A stretch of DNA of 64,000 bases from DASUAS01 sp963756895 (GTDB taxonomy: Bacteria; Actinomycetota; Acidimicrobiia; IMCC26256; DASPTH01), in NCBI GenBank assembly GCA_963756895.1, contig CAVWPI010000011.1:372001-436000 (forward strand). Direction: 5' to 3'. This document shows positions 34,679 to 46,210 of this stretch, in pieces; position 1 is the stretch's first letter, and each line of letters opens with the position of its first letter. The notes under the pieces are model-generated. The model had not been told where the DNA came from. It worked only from the letters and a program-made list of their open reading frames with translations, and did not search any database. Both the position numbers and the translations under genes were made by a program.

Positions 34679-35411
34679 TCAGCGCGCGAGCAGGTGCTCC
34701 AGCAGCACGAGCGTGCCCTGCCACGAGAGGTCGTTCGACAGCGCGTCGTAGGCGACGCCGTCGAGTCCGAGCTCGGCCGCGTCCGGATCGGTGAACCCGT
34801 GCCCGGTGGCGCCGAAGATCGTGATCTGGTAGTCGGTCACGCCGGCGTCGCGGAACTCCTGGTGCAGCGCGTCGACGTCGGTGAGCGGCGCGTAGGGATC
34901 GCCGGCGCCGCAGTACGCGACGACGTGCGCGCGCACCGCGCCGGGTACGGCCCGGGCGTGGGTGGTGAGGATGCCGTGGTAGCTCACGACCGCCTTCACG
35001 TCCGCGCCGCTGCGGGCCAGCTCGAGCACGGTCGTACCGCCGTAGCAGAACCCGATCGCGGCGATGCGCTCGGCGTCGACGTCCTCGCGCGCCGCGACCG
35101 CGTCGAGCCAGGCGACGGTGCGCGCCCGTTGCCGGTCCGGATCGGCGAGGTTCTCGGCGTACGCCAGCCCGGCGTCCTCGATGCCGGCGCCGACGAGATG
35201 GGCGCCGTACATGTCGGTGCAGACCGCGACGTACCCCTGGTCCGCGAGCTTGCGTGCGACCGGCTCGTTCACGCCGTGGGCGACGCCGAGCGCGCGCTGT
35301 GCATCACGAGCACCGCCGTGCGACCGGGCCTGTACGGGCCGGGAGCGCGGCGTACCCGCACAGGCGCGTCCCCTCGTGGTCGAACTCGACGCGTTCCATG
35401 CCTTCGAACAT
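34679..35411 (-). CDS. Dienelactone hydrolase family protein with two frameshifts
   Basis: About 244 residues if one base is added at each of two breaks near 35300-35325. The three frames give MFEGMERVEFDHEGTRLCGY, then TAVLVMHSA, then LGVAHGVNEPVARKLADQGY. The body has the Cys nucleophile GFCYGG, an Asp near GAGDPYAPL and the His in GATGHGF, the DLH triad, so the enzyme is intact in principle. The breaks lie in GTCGCACGG and GCGCGCGC runs. DLH enzymes open dienelactones in chlorocatechol breakdown, but many relatives have other substrates. Confidence 0.82.
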
Positions 35412-35477
35412 GCGCTTCCCCTTGCAGGCGACCCGTCCCCCGGCGACGAAGGGCCCATCCTGCCCTACCTTCGCGGG

Positions 35478-35618
35478 ATGACGCCGGAGGAGCTCGGCGA
35501 CCTCGCGCACCTGCGCCGGGCGCGCGACTTCATGGACGCGAGACCGTCCGCGACGCACTTCCGTCACGCTCGGAACCGAGCAGGATCCGAGGAGCATTCG
35601 ACCTGCCGGTGCTCGTAG
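35478..35618 (+). pseudogene. AraC-type regulator remnant
   Basis: Begins MTPEELGDLAHLRRARDFMD, the usual opening of a short AraC-family regulator, but then jumps to unrelated Arg-rich residues and stops after 46 codons. The expected two helix-turn-helix motifs are missing. Together with the following fragment it looks like an AraC-VOC gene pair damaged by deletions. The 35412-35696 gap holds nothing else I can identify. Confidence 0.4.
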
Positions 35619-35621
35619 GGT
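35616..35621 (+). promoter_or_regulatory. -10-like hexamer TAGGGT before the VOC remnant
   Basis: TAGGGT ends 6 bases before ATG 35628, the same spacing as at intact genes here, so the promoter may still be active and feed the UvrA-like gene. Confidence 0.35.
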
Positions 35622-35627
35622 CGTCGC

Positions 35628-35684
35628 ATGACCGTCAATGTGTCCACCATGTTCATGCCCCTGGTCCGCATCGCGCGGGCCTGA
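35628..35684 (+). pseudogene. VOC/glyoxalase N-terminal remnant
   Basis: MTVNVSTMFMPLVRIARA then stop. The first ten residues match the start of actinobacterial VOC proteins that normally follow an AraC gene. The remainder is gone. Confidence 0.35.
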
Positions 35685-35696
35685 CGTCACCAGCCC

Positions 35697-38081
<2,385 letters not shown>

Positions 38082-38198
38082 GCGACGTCGGCCCGCGACG
38101 GTCGGCAGGCGCCGCGCCGCGCCGGGATACCATCGCCGGGATCTCAGTCGCGGGCGCGCGCCTCGAACGCGCCGCGGCCCGCAACGGAGGTGACGGCA

Positions 38199-39167
38199 GT
38201 GAGTCGTGTGCGCGTGCTCCGACGTGGATGGTGTCTCGGTGCCGTCCTCATCCTCGGCGCCGGCTTCGGCCTGGTCGGCGTCACCTCGGCGACGGGCCAG
38301 GCTGCGTCCGAGACCTTCGGAGACGTCGGTGACGCGCAGGCGTACACGGTGCCGGCCGGTGTCTGCGGGGTCACCATCGATGTGTTCGGCGCGTCCGGCG
38401 GCAACGGTGCCGGAAGCGGACCCGACAGCGTCGCGGCCGGCGGATTGGGCGGTCACGCCACCGCGTCGATCCCGGTCACTCCCGGTGAGACCCTGACCGT
38501 GTATGTCGGTGGCGAAGGCGGCGGTGGCCTCAACAACGGAGGAGCCGCGGGTGGCTTCAACGGTGGTGGGGACGGCGGTGACGCAGTCAACGGTGGTGGT
38601 GGCGGCGGCGGTGCATCCGACGTGCGCCAGGGCGGTACGGATGTCGCGCACCGGGTCGTCGTCGCCGGCGGCGGTGGCGGCGGCGGTGCTGCGCCGGACT
38701 TCCTGCCGACCATCGGGGTCGGCGGCAGCGGTGGGGGCGCGAACGGTGATGACGGCGTCGACGGCGGTGCATCCGTCTTCGGCGGTGGAGGCGGCACGCA
38801 GGTGGGAGCCGGCGCGGCCGGGACCGGTACGGCCGGCAACGGCACCGAGGGCGCGCTGGGTTCGGGCGGCCAGGGCGCCGACGCCGGGCCGACGACCGGT
38901 GGTGGTGGCGGCGGCGGCTACTTCGGTGGTGGCGGCGGTGGGGCCGACCAGAACAACTTCGGCGGTGGTGGTGGTGGCGGCGGCTCCGGGTTCGGTCCCG
39001 CCGGTGTCGCGTTCGAGACCGGCGTGCACGCGGGTGCGGGTGAGGTGACGATCGCTCCGGATCCGGCCGTGCCCTGCCCAGTGTCGCCGACCGGGCCGCC
39101 GGGGCCGCCCGTGCAGAGCGTCGTCGCACCCGCGCCGCTGCGGGCGACCCCGACGTTCACGGGCTGA
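38199..39167 (+). CDS. Secreted glycine-rich protein
   Basis: A 322-residue exported protein. The signal peptide (LRRGWCLGAVLILGAGFGLV) is followed by ETFGDVGDAQAYTVPAGVCG and VTIDVFGASGG, the opening of bacterial Gly-rich surface domains. Residues about 65-290 are dense in GG and GGGG runs with Asp/Asn, then a Pro/Val tail; no sorting motif is visible. GTG 38199 has GGAGG 8 bases upstream; GTG 38190 overlaps it. The DNA is rich in GGT/GGC repeats. Probable cell-surface or matrix protein. Confidence 0.72.
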   Translation: MSRVRVLRRGWCLGAVLILGAGFGLVGVTSATGQAASETFGDVGDAQAYTVPAGVCGVTIDVFGASGGNGAGSGPDSVAAGGLGGHATASIPVTPGETLTVYVGGEGGGGLNNGGAAGGFNGGGDGGDAVNGGGGGGGASDVRQGGTDVAHRVVVAGGGGGGGAAPDFLPTIGVGGSGGGANGDDGVDGGASVFGGGGGTQVGAGAAGTGTAGNGTEGALGSGGQGADAGPTTGGGGGGGYFGGGGGGADQNNFGGGGGGGGSGFGPAGVAFETGVHAGAGEVTIAPDPAVPCPVSPTGPPGPPVQSVVAPAPLRATPTFTG

Positions 39168-39204
39168 CGACGCACAGAGGACTCCGCCGGATTCGACCGA
39201 CGCG

Positions 39205-40014
39205 TCACCAGGGCATCGTCTGGCCGCCGTTGACGCGGAAGATGTTGCCGGTGGCGAAGCGGGCCGCGTCGGACACGAGGTAGTGGATCAACCGCGCCTG
39301 GTCGATCGGCTCGCCCAGCACGTGCAGCGGTGACTGCTCCTTCGACTGCTCGACGAAGGTGTCGTACGCATCCTGATCCAGGGTGCCGTCGGGCCGGTGG
39401 AGCCGCCACGTGGTGAACGGAGTGAGCGTCGCGCCCGGCACGATCGCGTTCACGCGGATGCCGTGTTCGCCCGCTTCGAGGGCCGCGGTCATCGTCAGCA
39501 TCGTCACCGCGGCCTTGGTGAACGCATACACGCCGATGCCCGCGTAGGGCTTGTCGATCGCGGCCGACGACACGTTGACGATCGAACCACGACCGAACGC
39601 CTTCATGGCGCGGATCGCGTACTGGGTGCCGTAGAGCACACCCTTGAGGTTGAGGTCGATGCCCCGGTCGATGGTGTCGTCGTCGAGATCCTCGATCAGG
39701 CCGGGGAACATGGCGCCTGCGATGTTGCACATCGCGTCGATGCGACCGAACTCCGCCGCCGCGGTGTCGACGAGCCGCTCCACGTCGGCGCGTACGGTCA
39801 CGTCGGTGACGACACCGACCGCGGTGCCGTCGATGGCGCGGATGCGCGCGAGGGTGGCGTCGAGGCCCTCGGCGTTCACGTCGCCGCACACGACGGTCGC
39901 GCCCGCGGCCGCCAGCACCGCGCAGGTCTCGGCGCCGATGCCGCTCGCGGCGCCGGTGACCACGGCGACGCGGTCGTCGAGGCGATAGGCGTCGAACGTG
40001 CTGCTCATGTCCAT
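39205..40014 (-). CDS. SDR-family oxidoreductase
   Basis: A 269-residue short-chain dehydrogenase. The cofactor motif TGAASGIG, the NIAG strand and the catalytic Ser plus YAFTK (YxxxK) are all visible. CGDVNAEG after the second strand has an acidic residue, favouring NAD. Start could also be ATG 40008. It may oxidise or reduce an alcohol in the catabolic region, but it is separated from the next gene by a divergent promoter. Confidence 0.88.
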   Translation of the reverse strand: MDMSSTFDAYRLDDRVAVVTGAASGIGAETCAVLAAAGATVVCGDVNAEGLDATLARIRAIDGTAVGVVTDVTVRADVERLVDTAAAEFGRIDAMCNIAGAMFPGLIEDLDDDTIDRGIDLNLKGVLYGTQYAIRAMKAFGRGSIVNVSSAAIDKPYAGIGVYAFTKAAVTMLTMTAALEAGEHGIRVNAIVPGATLTPFTTWRLHRPDGTLDQDAYDTFVEQSKEQSPLHVLGEPIDQARLIHYLVSDAARFATGNIFRVNGGQTMPW

Positions 40015-40121
40015 GCGGTGTGACCGTACTGCGCTCGAAAATGCGTCGTGGATCCGCGTGGGTCGACGGGTGTGTGGTAATGCTCACGCTGGTCAGGAGC
40101 CACCCCGACGGACGGAGCAGC

Positions 40122-40805
40122 ATGCCCGAGGGCGCCAATGTCGAGATCGCCCATTCGCTCACCGAACACGAACACGAACATCCTCAACACGAGGGATGGC
40201 ACCGCGTCCTCGAGATCCTCGAGGTCGCATTGCTCGCGGTCGTCGCGATCATGACCGCGTGGAGTGGCTTCCAAGCGGCGAAATGGGATGGTGAGCAGTC
40301 GGTCCTGTACGGGCACTCCAGCCGGGACCGCTTCGCGGCCGATGCTGCCTCCACGCTCGGCGACCAACGCCTCGCCGCCGACGCCGGGATCTTCACCGCT
40401 TGGCTCCAAGCCCACTCGGCCGGCGATCAGGAGCTCCAGACACTCCTGGTCAAACGGTTCACGCCCGACTACAAGGTCGCCTTCGACGCGTGGCTCGCCA
40501 CCGATCCGTTCAACGACGACGCGGCTCCGCTCGGGCCGGCGGCGATGCCGCAATACCAGAATCCGGACATCGAGAAGGCCGCCACGTTGAACGCGACCGC
40601 GAGCAAGACGTTCGATGAAGGCACGGAAGCTCGCGAGCATGGAGAGGAGTACATCCGCAACACGGTCCTCTTCGCGATGGTCCTGTTCCTTGTCGCGATC
40701 GCTCAACGCATGAAGGACAAGACCCTGCGGACGGGTGTGAACGTGCTCGCCGTGCTCCTGGCCGTCGTCGGCATCGTCTCGACCGTGTCGTTGCCCCGGC
40801 TCTGA
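40122..40805 (+). CDS. Membrane protein of unknown function (DUF4337-like layout)
   Basis: A 227-residue protein with one helix near residue 35 (LEVALLAVVAIMTAWSGFQA), a soluble middle starting KWDGEQSVLYGHSSRDRFAA, and two C-terminal helices (TVLFAMVLFLVAIAQRM, VNVLAVLLAVVGIVSTVSL). The same plan is seen in DUF4337 proteins, but I am not sure of family. The N-terminus is His/Glu-rich (TEHEHEHPQHEGWH), which could bind metal. ATG 40122 has GGACGGAG upstream. Confidence 0.6.
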   Translation: MPEGANVEIAHSLTEHEHEHPQHEGWHRVLEILEVALLAVVAIMTAWSGFQAAKWDGEQSVLYGHSSRDRFAADAASTLGDQRLAADAGIFTAWLQAHSAGDQELQTLLVKRFTPDYKVAFDAWLATDPFNDDAAPLGPAAMPQYQNPDIEKAATLNATASKTFDEGTEAREHGEEYIRNTVLFAMVLFLVAIAQRMKDKTLRTGVNVLAVLLAVVGIVSTVSLPRL

Positions 40806-40886
40806 CGCGTGCGCAGCGCCGCTCGTTGCCACCGTTGACGACATGCGCGTACAGTCCGCACGACCGACGACGCACGGGGGTGCGCG

Positions 40887-41318
40887 ATGACCGCGACCGA
40901 GTCCGACCACACGGGGGCGCCCCGCCCGTTCATCTTCGACGTGGCCGAGATCGAGGGTCACACCAACGAGGAGATGATGCGCGACGCGCCGGAAGCCGAG
41001 TTCTTCTACGAGTTGCTCGGACGCGATCTCCTCACCAAGGTGCTGGTACAGACCGAGCAGCTCTGCGTGTACCACGAGACGGCCAAACCCGGTGAACAGG
41101 TGAAGCCGCACCGTCACGGCACCTACCAGGTCAACTACGTGCTGCAGGGCGAGCTGCTGTTCGGCAACCAGCGCGTCGGCCCCGGCATGGGTTACTTCTC
41201 GCCCGACGCCCTGTACTCGTGGCGCGCCGGCGACCAAGGCGCGGAATGGATCGAGATCCACTCCGGCCTCGGGGGCATCTACACTGATCGTCCCGACGCG
41301 GCCGATCCCGAGTCCTGA
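40887..41318 (+). CDS. Cupin-domain protein
   Basis: A 143-residue single cupin. Motif 1 reads GEQVKPHRHGTYQVNYVLQG: the HxH pair is present, but the usual Glu is Gln. Motif 2 is weak (PDALYSWRAG). Small cupins may be dioxygenases, isomerases or sensors. It is the first gene of a plus-strand series running to 48029; the promoter candidate is TACAGT at 40850-40855, leaving a short leader. Confidence 0.8.
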   Translation: MTATESDHTGAPRPFIFDVAEIEGHTNEEMMRDAPEAEFFYELLGRDLLTKVLVQTEQLCVYHETAKPGEQVKPHRHGTYQVNYVLQGELLFGNQRVGPGMGYFSPDALYSWRAGDQGAEWIEIHSGLGGIYTDRPDAADPES

Positions 41319-41329
41319 GCGTCCCGCCG

Positions 41330-42454
41330 ATGAAGGTGCTCGTCGTCGGCGGATCGCAGTTCAACGGGTTCGCCCTCGTGCAGGAGCTCGCACGGCGAGG
41401 CCACGACGTCACCGTCCTCAACCGCGGGCGCACCGATGCGCCGTTCCCGGAGGGGATCCGGCGGGTGACGGCCGACCGCACGGATCGCGAGCGCATGGCG
41501 GAGGCGCTACAGGGCGAGGAGTTCGACTGCGTGCACGACATGTGCGCGTACCACCCCGAAGACGTCGAGCTGATGGTCGACCTGTTGCGCGGGCGCGTCG
41601 GCCACTACGTGTTCGTCAGTTCGACGGTGATCTACGCCCGCTCCACGCTGCTGCCGATCATCGAGACGTCGCCGGTCGATCGTGGCGCGCAGCAGATCGA
41701 GTACGGCCTGCACAAGCTGCTCTGCGAGGACCGCTTGCTCGAGGAGTTCGCGTCGTCGGGGTTCCCGGCGACGACCGTCGCCCTCTCGATGGTGATGGGC
41801 CCGCGCAACATCGTGCCCGACCGCGAGCAGCGGATGTTCGTCCGCCTGCTGCGGGGGCGGCCGGTGCTCGTGTTGGGGCGCGGGACGGCGCTCGGGCAGA
41901 TCGGCGACGTCGACGACCAGGCCGAGGCGCTCTGCGACGTGATGGGCCAGCCGGTCACGTTCGGGCAGCGCTACAACCTCAGCGGCGGCCAGTACTTCAG
42001 CGACGAGGGCTACGTCGACGTGTTCGCCGAGGTGGTGGGCCCCGACATGGAGGACGGGGAGGCGCACAAGGTGTTCGTGCCGGCCGACGTCGTCGACGAC
42101 GTCTGGCACGGCCGCCTCGAGCTCGGTCTCGCGCGGCCCACCGGTGCGCACATCGACATCCGCACGACCGTCGCCGAGCAGCGCATGCAGGAGATGGCGA
42201 TCCGTCAGCGCTACCAGCTCACCAACCTGGTGCAGAAGCTCGCACCACACCTGCACCACTGGGACGAGAGCGTCGTGTTCGGCATCGACAAGCTCGCGCG
42301 CGACGTCGGGTGGCGGCCGCGCCGCACGTTCCGCGAGACGGTCGAGAAGACCTACGAGTGGTTCACACGCGAAGGCATCGCCGACCGGGTCGCGTTCGAC
42401 TTCACCTTCGAGGACGAGCTGTTGAGCCACACAGGAGGAGAAGTGATCGCATGA
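41330..42454 (+). CDS. NAD-dependent epimerase/dehydratase family protein
   Basis: A 374-residue extended SDR. The cofactor loop is KVLVVGGSQFNGFALVQEL, an atypical glycine motif like that of CSP41/isoflavone-reductase-like proteins. SSTVIY and YGLHK supply Ser and YxxxK. The C-terminal part GWRPRRTFRETVEKTYEWF is typical of epimerases. Its stop overlaps the next start (ATGA). Role in the catabolic operon is unknown. Confidence 0.85.
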   Translation: MKVLVVGGSQFNGFALVQELARRGHDVTVLNRGRTDAPFPEGIRRVTADRTDRERMAEALQGEEFDCVHDMCAYHPEDVELMVDLLRGRVGHYVFVSSTVIYARSTLLPIIETSPVDRGAQQIEYGLHKLLCEDRLLEEFASSGFPATTVALSMVMGPRNIVPDREQRMFVRLLRGRPVLVLGRGTALGQIGDVDDQAEALCDVMGQPVTFGQRYNLSGGQYFSDEGYVDVFAEVVGPDMEDGEAHKVFVPADVVDDVWHGRLELGLARPTGAHIDIRTTVAEQRMQEMAIRQRYQLTNLVQKLAPHLHHWDESVVFGIDKLARDVGWRPRRTFRETVEKTYEWFTREGIADRVAFDFTFEDELLSHTGGEVIA

Positions 42455-43332
42455 CCGAGGGTCAGATCGAGATCAACGGCGGCAGCGTCGTCTACGAGTT
42501 CGTGGGTCCGGACGACGGCGAGGTCGTCGTCATCACGCCGGGTGGTCGCTTCAGCAAGGACTACGGCGGCGTGCACGAGCTGGCGAACGCGCTGGCCGAC
42601 CGCGGCAAGCGCGTCCTGCTGTGGGACCGGCCCAACTGCGGCCGCTCCGACGTGCAGGTCTACGGCAAGTCGGAGTCGCACATGCGCGCCGAGACGCTCG
42701 GCCTGCTGGTGCAGGAGCTCGGCATCGAGCAGGTCGTCGCCACCGGTGGGTCGGGCGGCGCCCGCGACATGATCTGCTTCACGATCATGTGGCCGCAGCT
42801 CGTGCGCAAGCTCGCGGTGTGGTCGATCGTCGGCGGCACCTACAGCACGATGCTGCTGTCCACCGCCTACGTCCTGAACGAGCTCGGCACCGTCCGGTCC
42901 AAGGGCATCGAGGGCGTGATCGCGATGGACGACGGACCGTTCAGCTGGGCGGCGATGATCCGGCAGAACCCCGGCAACCGTGACCGCCTGCTCGCGGTCG
43001 GCACCGAGGGGTTCGAGCAGGTGATGGAGCGGTGGCTCGACGCGTTCGTGCCCAAGCCCAACGAGGCCATCCCCGGGGTGCCCGACTGGGAGTTCGCCAC
43101 CATCACGTGTCCGACACTCGTCATCCGCGGGGGCGAGGACGACTACGACCACCCCAAGCGCACGTCGTTCGAGGTGCACGCGCTGATCAAGGGGTCACGT
43201 CTGATCGAGCCACCGTGGCCCGAGGACGCGTGGGAGCGCGCGGTCGATGCGACCAACGAGGGCCGGGGGAGCCTGTTCGATCCCTGGGTGCTGGCCGCGC
43301 CCGCGTTGCTCGAGTTCATCGACGAGACCTGA
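42451..43332 (+). CDS. Alpha/beta hydrolase lacking a clear catalytic His
   Basis: A 293-residue alpha/beta hydrolase. RVLLWDRPNCGRSD and the elbow ATGGSGGARDM (Ser nucleophile) are normal, as is the acid-bearing strand CPTLVIRGGEDDY. Where the catalytic His is expected (after GSRLIEPP) the sequence is WPEDAW, with no His. Either His is supplied elsewhere or the protein is not a hydrolase. It is coupled to the upstream epimerase. Confidence 0.85.
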   Translation: MTEGQIEINGGSVVYEFVGPDDGEVVVITPGGRFSKDYGGVHELANALADRGKRVLLWDRPNCGRSDVQVYGKSESHMRAETLGLLVQELGIEQVVATGGSGGARDMICFTIMWPQLVRKLAVWSIVGGTYSTMLLSTAYVLNELGTVRSKGIEGVIAMDDGPFSWAAMIRQNPGNRDRLLAVGTEGFEQVMERWLDAFVPKPNEAIPGVPDWEFATITCPTLVIRGGEDDYDHPKRTSFEVHALIKGSRLIEPPWPEDAWERAVDATNEGRGSLFDPWVLAAPALLEFIDET

Positions 43333-43346
43333 CCGCCCGCCTCGCG

Positions 43347-44801
43347 ATGGACCGCTTCGACCCCAGCCCCGCGGTCGCGAAGATCCGCGCCGCGCTCGAT
43401 CATCCGGTCGTCGACTCCGATGGTCATCTGGTCGAGGTGCGCCCCGTCGCGATGGAGTACATCGAGCGCGCCGGTGGCTCCGACATCGCGCGGCGGTTCG
43501 GCGAGGAGCAGCGCGCCACCTTCCTCTCGCGCGACTGGTACGGGCTCAGCGACGCGGAGCGCATGACGCGGTGGACGCACCGGCCGCCGTTCTGGGGCGA
43601 ACCGCTCCGCAACCGCGGTCTCGACCTCGCCACCGCGTCGTTCCCCGACCTGCTGTACCAGCGGCTCGATCAGGTCGGCATCGACTTCACCGTGCTGTTC
43701 CCGACCATCGGCATCAATCCGCAGGGTTACCTCGACGAGGAGGTGCGCCGCGCCTGCTGTCGTGGGCTCAACGACTACTACGCCGATCACTGGATGGGGC
43801 ACCCCGATCGCATGACCCCCGTCGCCGTCATCCCGATGGCGACGCCCGCGGAAGCGATCGAAGAGCTCGAGCACGCGGTGCAGCGCCGCGGATTCAAGGT
43901 GGTGATGCTGCCGAGCTACGTGAAGCGGCCGATCGGGACCGGGCCCGTCGCGTGGCGGGCAGACACGTTCGGCATCGACAGCGAGCACGACTACGACCCC
44001 GTGTGGGAGAAGTGTCGCGAGCTCGGTGTGGTCCCGGCCTTCCACGGTCCCGGCGAAGGTTCCACGTTCCACGACTCGGTCTCGAACCCGGTCTACAACC
44101 ACGTCGGCCACTTCGCGGCAGCCGCGACCGCGGTGTGCAAGTCGTTGTTCCTGGGCGGTGTGAGCCACCGGTTCCCCGAGCTGCGGTTCCTCTTCCTCGA
44201 AGGCGGTGTGGGCTGGGCCCGGTCGCTGCTCGCCGATCTCACCGGACACTGGGAGAAGCGCAGCCTCGACGGGCTCGCGACCGACAGCGACCCGCGCCGC
44301 GCCGATCCTGATCTCTTCCTCGACCTGTACCGGCGGTACGGCGGGGCGCTCTGGCGCGAAACGACGCGCGACGAGCTGGCGCAGCGGTGGAACGTCCACC
44401 CCGAGGATCCGAGCGACAGCTTCGCCCGGCTCCCGGTCACCACGAAGGACGAGCTCCAGCGGCTGTTCGTCGATCGCTTCTACTTCGGCTGCGAGGGCGA
44501 CGATCCCGTCACCGCGTCGGCGTTCGACGCCACGCGCAACCCGGGCGGCCTGCGCCTGCACGCGACGTTCGGCTCCGACATCGGGCACTGGGACGTGCCG
44601 CTCATGGACGCGGTGCTGGAAGAGGTCTACGAACCGCTGCAGGACGGCCTCATCCGCGACGATGATCTCCGAGACTTCGTGTTCACCAACCCCGTCCGTC
44701 TCTGGACCTCGACCAACCCGCACTTCTTCGACGGCACCGCCGTGGAGCAGGCCGCTGCCGCGGTGCTCCGTTCCGGTGGCGACGACGACCCCACGACCTG
44801 A
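43347..44801 (+). CDS. Amidohydrolase family protein (Amidohydro_2)
   Basis: A 484-residue metal-dependent hydrolase of the amidohydrolase-2 group, whose known members include ACMSD and gamma-resorcylate decarboxylases. VVDSDGHLVE holds the first metal ligands, HGPGEGSTFHDSV a central His, and FGSDIGHWDVP the Asp/His near the end. Two similar genes occur in this window. It follows the alpha/beta hydrolase by 14 bases. Confidence 0.85.
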   Translation: MDRFDPSPAVAKIRAALDHPVVDSDGHLVEVRPVAMEYIERAGGSDIARRFGEEQRATFLSRDWYGLSDAERMTRWTHRPPFWGEPLRNRGLDLATASFPDLLYQRLDQVGIDFTVLFPTIGINPQGYLDEEVRRACCRGLNDYYADHWMGHPDRMTPVAVIPMATPAEAIEELEHAVQRRGFKVVMLPSYVKRPIGTGPVAWRADTFGIDSEHDYDPVWEKCRELGVVPAFHGPGEGSTFHDSVSNPVYNHVGHFAAAATAVCKSLFLGGVSHRFPELRFLFLEGGVGWARSLLADLTGHWEKRSLDGLATDSDPRRADPDLFLDLYRRYGGALWRETTRDELAQRWNVHPEDPSDSFARLPVTTKDELQRLFVDRFYFGCEGDDPVTASAFDATRNPGGLRLHATFGSDIGHWDVPLMDAVLEEVYEPLQDGLIRDDDLRDFVFTNPVRLWTSTNPHFFDGTAVEQAAAAVLRSGGDDDPTT

Positions 44802-44812
44802 GGAACGACTGC

Positions 44813-46192
44813 ATGACCTGCGACGTGTTCGTGATCTTCGGCATCACCGGCGACCTGGCCAAGGTGATGACCTTCCGATCGCTGTACCGGCTCGAGCAAC
44901 GCAAGCTCCTCGACTGCCCGATCGTCGGCGTGGCCGTCGACGACTGGACCCACGAGCAACTCGTCGACCGGGCGCGCACGTCGATCGTGGCCACCGGTGA
45001 GCAGCTCGACGAGAAGGTCTTCGCCCGTCTGGCCAAGCGCATGACGTATGTGTCCGGCGACTTCGCCGACGACGCGACGTACGAGCGCGTCGGCAAGGCC
45101 ATCACCGGCAAGCAGCAGCCGGTGTTCTACCTGGAGATCCCGCCGTCGCTGTTCGCGATGGTGATCAAGGGCCTGGCCGGCGCCGGTCTGACCACGAACG
45201 CGCGCGTCGTGGTGGAGAAGCCGTTCGGTCACGACCAGGCGTCGGCGCGCGCACTGGCCGACGACATCCACCAGTACCTCGACGAGTCCCAGCTCCTGCG
45301 CATCGACCACTACCTCGGCAAGATGGGGCTCGAGGAGATCCTCTACCTGCGCTTCGGCAACACCCTGCTGGAACCGGTGTGGAACCGCAACTTCGTCCAG
45401 TGCGTGCAGATCACCATGGCCGAGGACTTCGGCGTCGAGGATCGCGGGCACTTCTACGACCCGGTGGGCGCACTGCGCGACGTCGTCGTCAACCACCTCA
45501 TGCAGGTCGTGGCTGCGGCAGCGATGGAACCGCCCGCAGGAGGTGACGTCGAGACGTTGAAGGATGCGCAGACCACCCTCTTTCGCGCCGTCCTCCCCGC
45601 CGACCCGAAGCACTACGTGCGCGGTCAGTACGAGGGGTATCAAACGATCAAGGGCGTGGCCGCCGACTCCACCACCGAGACGTTCGCCGCGCTCCGGCTC
45701 GAGATCGAGAATTGGCGGTGGTTCGGGGTGCCGTTCTTCATCCGCACCGGAAAGCGGCTCGCCGTCACCGAGACCGAGATGCGACTCGTGTTCAAACGCC
45801 CGCCCCGGCTCGGGTTCGGGTTGAGCGACGAGCACTCGTCGCCCGACCAGATCGTGTTCCGCCTCGATCCCTCGACCGGCATCCGCTTCGAGCTCGAGGC
45901 TCGTCACGCGGGGGACTCGATCACCTCGCGACCGATCCAGCTCGACATGGAGTTCAAGGACCAGGGTGGTGAGGGCGCGACGCCCTACGAGGTGTTGCTG
46001 CAGGCCGCGATGACTGGCCAAACCGTGCGTTTCACCCGTCAGGACACGGTGGAGGAGGAATGGCGGATCATGCAGCCGCTGCTCGACGCGCCGCCGCCGG
46101 TGCAGACGTACGCGCCCGGCTCGTGGGGTCCGGACACGAAGAAGCTGCTGGGTGACTGCGGCCCGTGGCGGGGACCGTGGATGGGCGCGTGA
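44813..46192 (+). CDS. zwf: Glucose-6-phosphate 1-dehydrogenase
   Basis: A 459-residue G6PDH, which oxidises glucose-6-phosphate and reduces NADP. VIFGITGDLAKVMTFRSLY is the cofactor motif and LLRIDHYLGK the active-site block with the catalytic His. VEKPFGHD is also conserved. It is a little shorter than the usual 480-510 residues. It lies in the middle of the catabolic series instead of with opcA/tal/gnd, so it may be a dedicated NADPH source. Confidence 0.93.
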   Translation: MTCDVFVIFGITGDLAKVMTFRSLYRLEQRKLLDCPIVGVAVDDWTHEQLVDRARTSIVATGEQLDEKVFARLAKRMTYVSGDFADDATYERVGKAITGKQQPVFYLEIPPSLFAMVIKGLAGAGLTTNARVVVEKPFGHDQASARALADDIHQYLDESQLLRIDHYLGKMGLEEILYLRFGNTLLEPVWNRNFVQCVQITMAEDFGVEDRGHFYDPVGALRDVVVNHLMQVVAAAAMEPPAGGDVETLKDAQTTLFRAVLPADPKHYVRGQYEGYQTIKGVAADSTTETFAALRLEIENWRWFGVPFFIRTGKRLAVTETEMRLVFKRPPRLGFGLSDEHSSPDQIVFRLDPSTGIRFELEARHAGDSITSRPIQLDMEFKDQGGEGATPYEVLLQAAMTGQTVRFTRQDTVEEEWRIMQPLLDAPPPVQTYAPGSWGPDTKKLLGDCGPWRGPWMGA

Positions 46193-46210
46193 GCATGTGA
46201 GGAGCGTGGC

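Noticed and set aside
38500..39010. CRISPR-like or tandem repeat array
   Set aside because: The repetition is codon-level GGT/GGC in a Gly-rich gene; no regular repeat-spacer pattern exists here or elsewhere in the window.
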